From an uncultured Thermomicrobiales bacterium (GTDB lineage Bacteria; Chloroflexota; Chloroflexia; Thermomicrobiales; Thermomicrobiaceae), in the NCBI GenBank assembly GCA_937891245.1, contig CALAGB010000384.1:1-14039 (forward strand): DNA of 14,039 bases, written 5' to 3'. The position numbers and the translations under genes are program-made. Positions 13,266-14,039 of this stretch are shown here, piece after piece; position 1 is the stretch's first letter, and every line of letters starts with the position of its first letter. The notes beneath the pieces were generated by a model that saw only the letters and a list, made by a program, of their open reading frames with translations, did no database searches and was not told the origin of the DNA.

Positions 13266-14000
13266 TTAGTCGACGATCTGGAGTGCCAGGCCATCGCCGC
13301 TCATCGGGTTGAGCGTGACCGACTGGCCGTCGGCTGTCTTCAATGAGACGGTATACGGCAAGGCTCCGAGTGGATAATCGGTCGGAACATTCCACACAGC
13401 AACCCAGGTCCACGGCGAATCCGGCCCCGGTTCGCCCTCACCACGCGGAGCGAAGTACGCCTGGACATCGTTTCCCTGCGTCAAGGCGATCTGCGTGTCG
13501 GCACCGTCGCGATCGGTGATGATTTTTCCGGTCGAAAGATCATAGATCTGGAAGCGGAAGATGACCCGCATGCCCCGCTTGAAGACGCTGCTCTCCGTGC
13601 AGCCGGGTGATGCCAGCAGACCGGTCGTGCTCGGAGCTGCCGACGCGATCGTTTCGATCGCCATCGCATACGAACCAACGGAATCCGAATAGCGAGCCGG
13701 CAGTGGTGGTCGCTGGTCGACAGGAAGCTTGCCGATCTGGGCGACGCCAGGCTCCGCCGGACCTGGAGCTACCTGATGCACTCCGAGCACCGTCATGAGA
13801 GCGGCCGACGCGGGCGTTCCAGCCGCCGCGGGCGTCCCAGAATCCCCACCAGTCGACGATGTGCTCGCCTGAGTGGCGGCCGGTGCGGCCTGTGTTGTTT
13901 CCGAAGCCGGCGGACTTGACGTCGAAGAGCCACAAGCGGCCATCAGACTGAGTGCCGCCACTACAATTCCTACGCGAACAAGACGTTTGCGCACGCGCAC
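13266..14000 (-). CDS. Small lipoprotein, unknown function
   Basis: A 244-residue probable lipoprotein. It starts with a basic and hydrophobic signal peptide (MRVRKRLVRVGIVVAALSL) and lipobox MAAC, with the lipid-bearing Cys at 23. A Ser/Thr/Ala/Gly/Pro-rich spacer runs to about residue 68. The folded part (about 110-244) contains CTESSVFKRGMRVIFRFQIYD, LSTGKIITDRDGADTQI, WTWVAVWNVPTDYPLGALPY and a final strand LALQIVD, which suggests a single beta-sandwich domain. I do not recognise a named family and no catalytic motif is visible. The GTG start at 14000 has GGGGG (within AAGGGGG, 14008-14014) 7 bases upstream. A second GTG at 13994 would work equally for the signal peptide. It ends in the same IVD residues as the Ig-like lipoprotein downstream, hinting that the two belong together. 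Confidence 0.75.
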   Translation of the reverse strand: MRVRKRLVRVGIVVAALSLMAACGSSTSSPPASETTQAAPAATQASTSSTGGDSGTPAAAGTPASAALMTVLGVHQVAPGPAEPGVAQIGKLPVDQRPPLPARYSDSVGSYAMAIETIASAAPSTTGLLASPGCTESSVFKRGMRVIFRFQIYDLSTGKIITDRDGADTQIALTQGNDVQAYFAPRGEGEPGPDSPWTWVAVWNVPTDYPLGALPYTVSLKTADGQSVTLNPMSGDGLALQIVD

Positions 14001-14039
14001 GTTACCACCCCCTTATGAATTGAACCCCCAAATACCACG

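Noticed and set aside
13106..13294. N-terminal extension of the large lipoprotein to a start at 13294
   Set aside because: It would place 60-odd residues before a typical lipoprotein signal peptide, and it overlaps the neighbouring gene's end and two hairpins.
12326..13312. A 328-codon open frame on the plus strand opposite the large lipoprotein gene
   Set aside because: It is antisense to a gene with a signal peptide, lipobox, Shine-Dalgarno site and repeat domains. Its translation is Arg-rich with no domain, as expected for a GC-rich shadow frame.

Overview
The window looks like chromosomal DNA from a GC-rich bacterium. Heavy use of GTG and TTG starts, a DUF6391-type membrane protein, paired BKACE and M81 enzymes, Ser/Thr/Ala-rich lipoproteins and GTAGGGG-type palindromic intergenic repeats together suggest Chloroflexota, perhaps Thermomicrobia. 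That placement is an inference from gene content and style; there is no rRNA or other marker here to prove it.

Layout. Positions 1-880 (minus): a DUF6391-like membrane protein followed closely by the first 40 codons of a 6-phosphofructokinase that runs off the left edge. A short divergent promoter region with a 13-bp palindrome separates it from an alpha/beta hydrolase (1009-1836, plus). Positions 1884-2535 hold two small unrecognised minus-strand genes. The 59-codon one has a near-consensus extended -10 promoter, a good Shine-Dalgarno site and a tail of three hairpins, the last an intrinsic terminator. Positions 2619-4985 (plus) hold a two-gene operon with its own promoter: a beta-keto acid cleavage enzyme (BKACE, DUF849) and an M81/MlrC-type metallohydrolase, joined by a TGATG overlap.

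The rest is on the minus strand. From the right, the order is a small lipoprotein (13266-14000), a larger lipoprotein of Ig-like repeats (11531-13099), the chromosome condensation ATPase SMC (7781-11332), and a polytopic membrane protein with a C-terminal endonuclease/exonuclease/phosphatase domain (5150-7096).

The only long stretch without an intact gene is 7097-7780. It carries the likely promoter of the membrane phosphatase/nuclease gene, the first 24 codons of a truncated FAD-dependent monooxygenase that still has its ribosome binding site, and a mosaic of perfect palindromic repeats including a 27-bp direct repeat.

No CRISPR array, tRNA, rRNA, integrase or transposase was seen. The least explained parts are the 59-residue gene with its structured 3' region, the palindrome mosaic next to the decapitated monooxygenase, the BKACE-M81 pairing, and the two lipoproteins with similar C-termini and hairpins between them.
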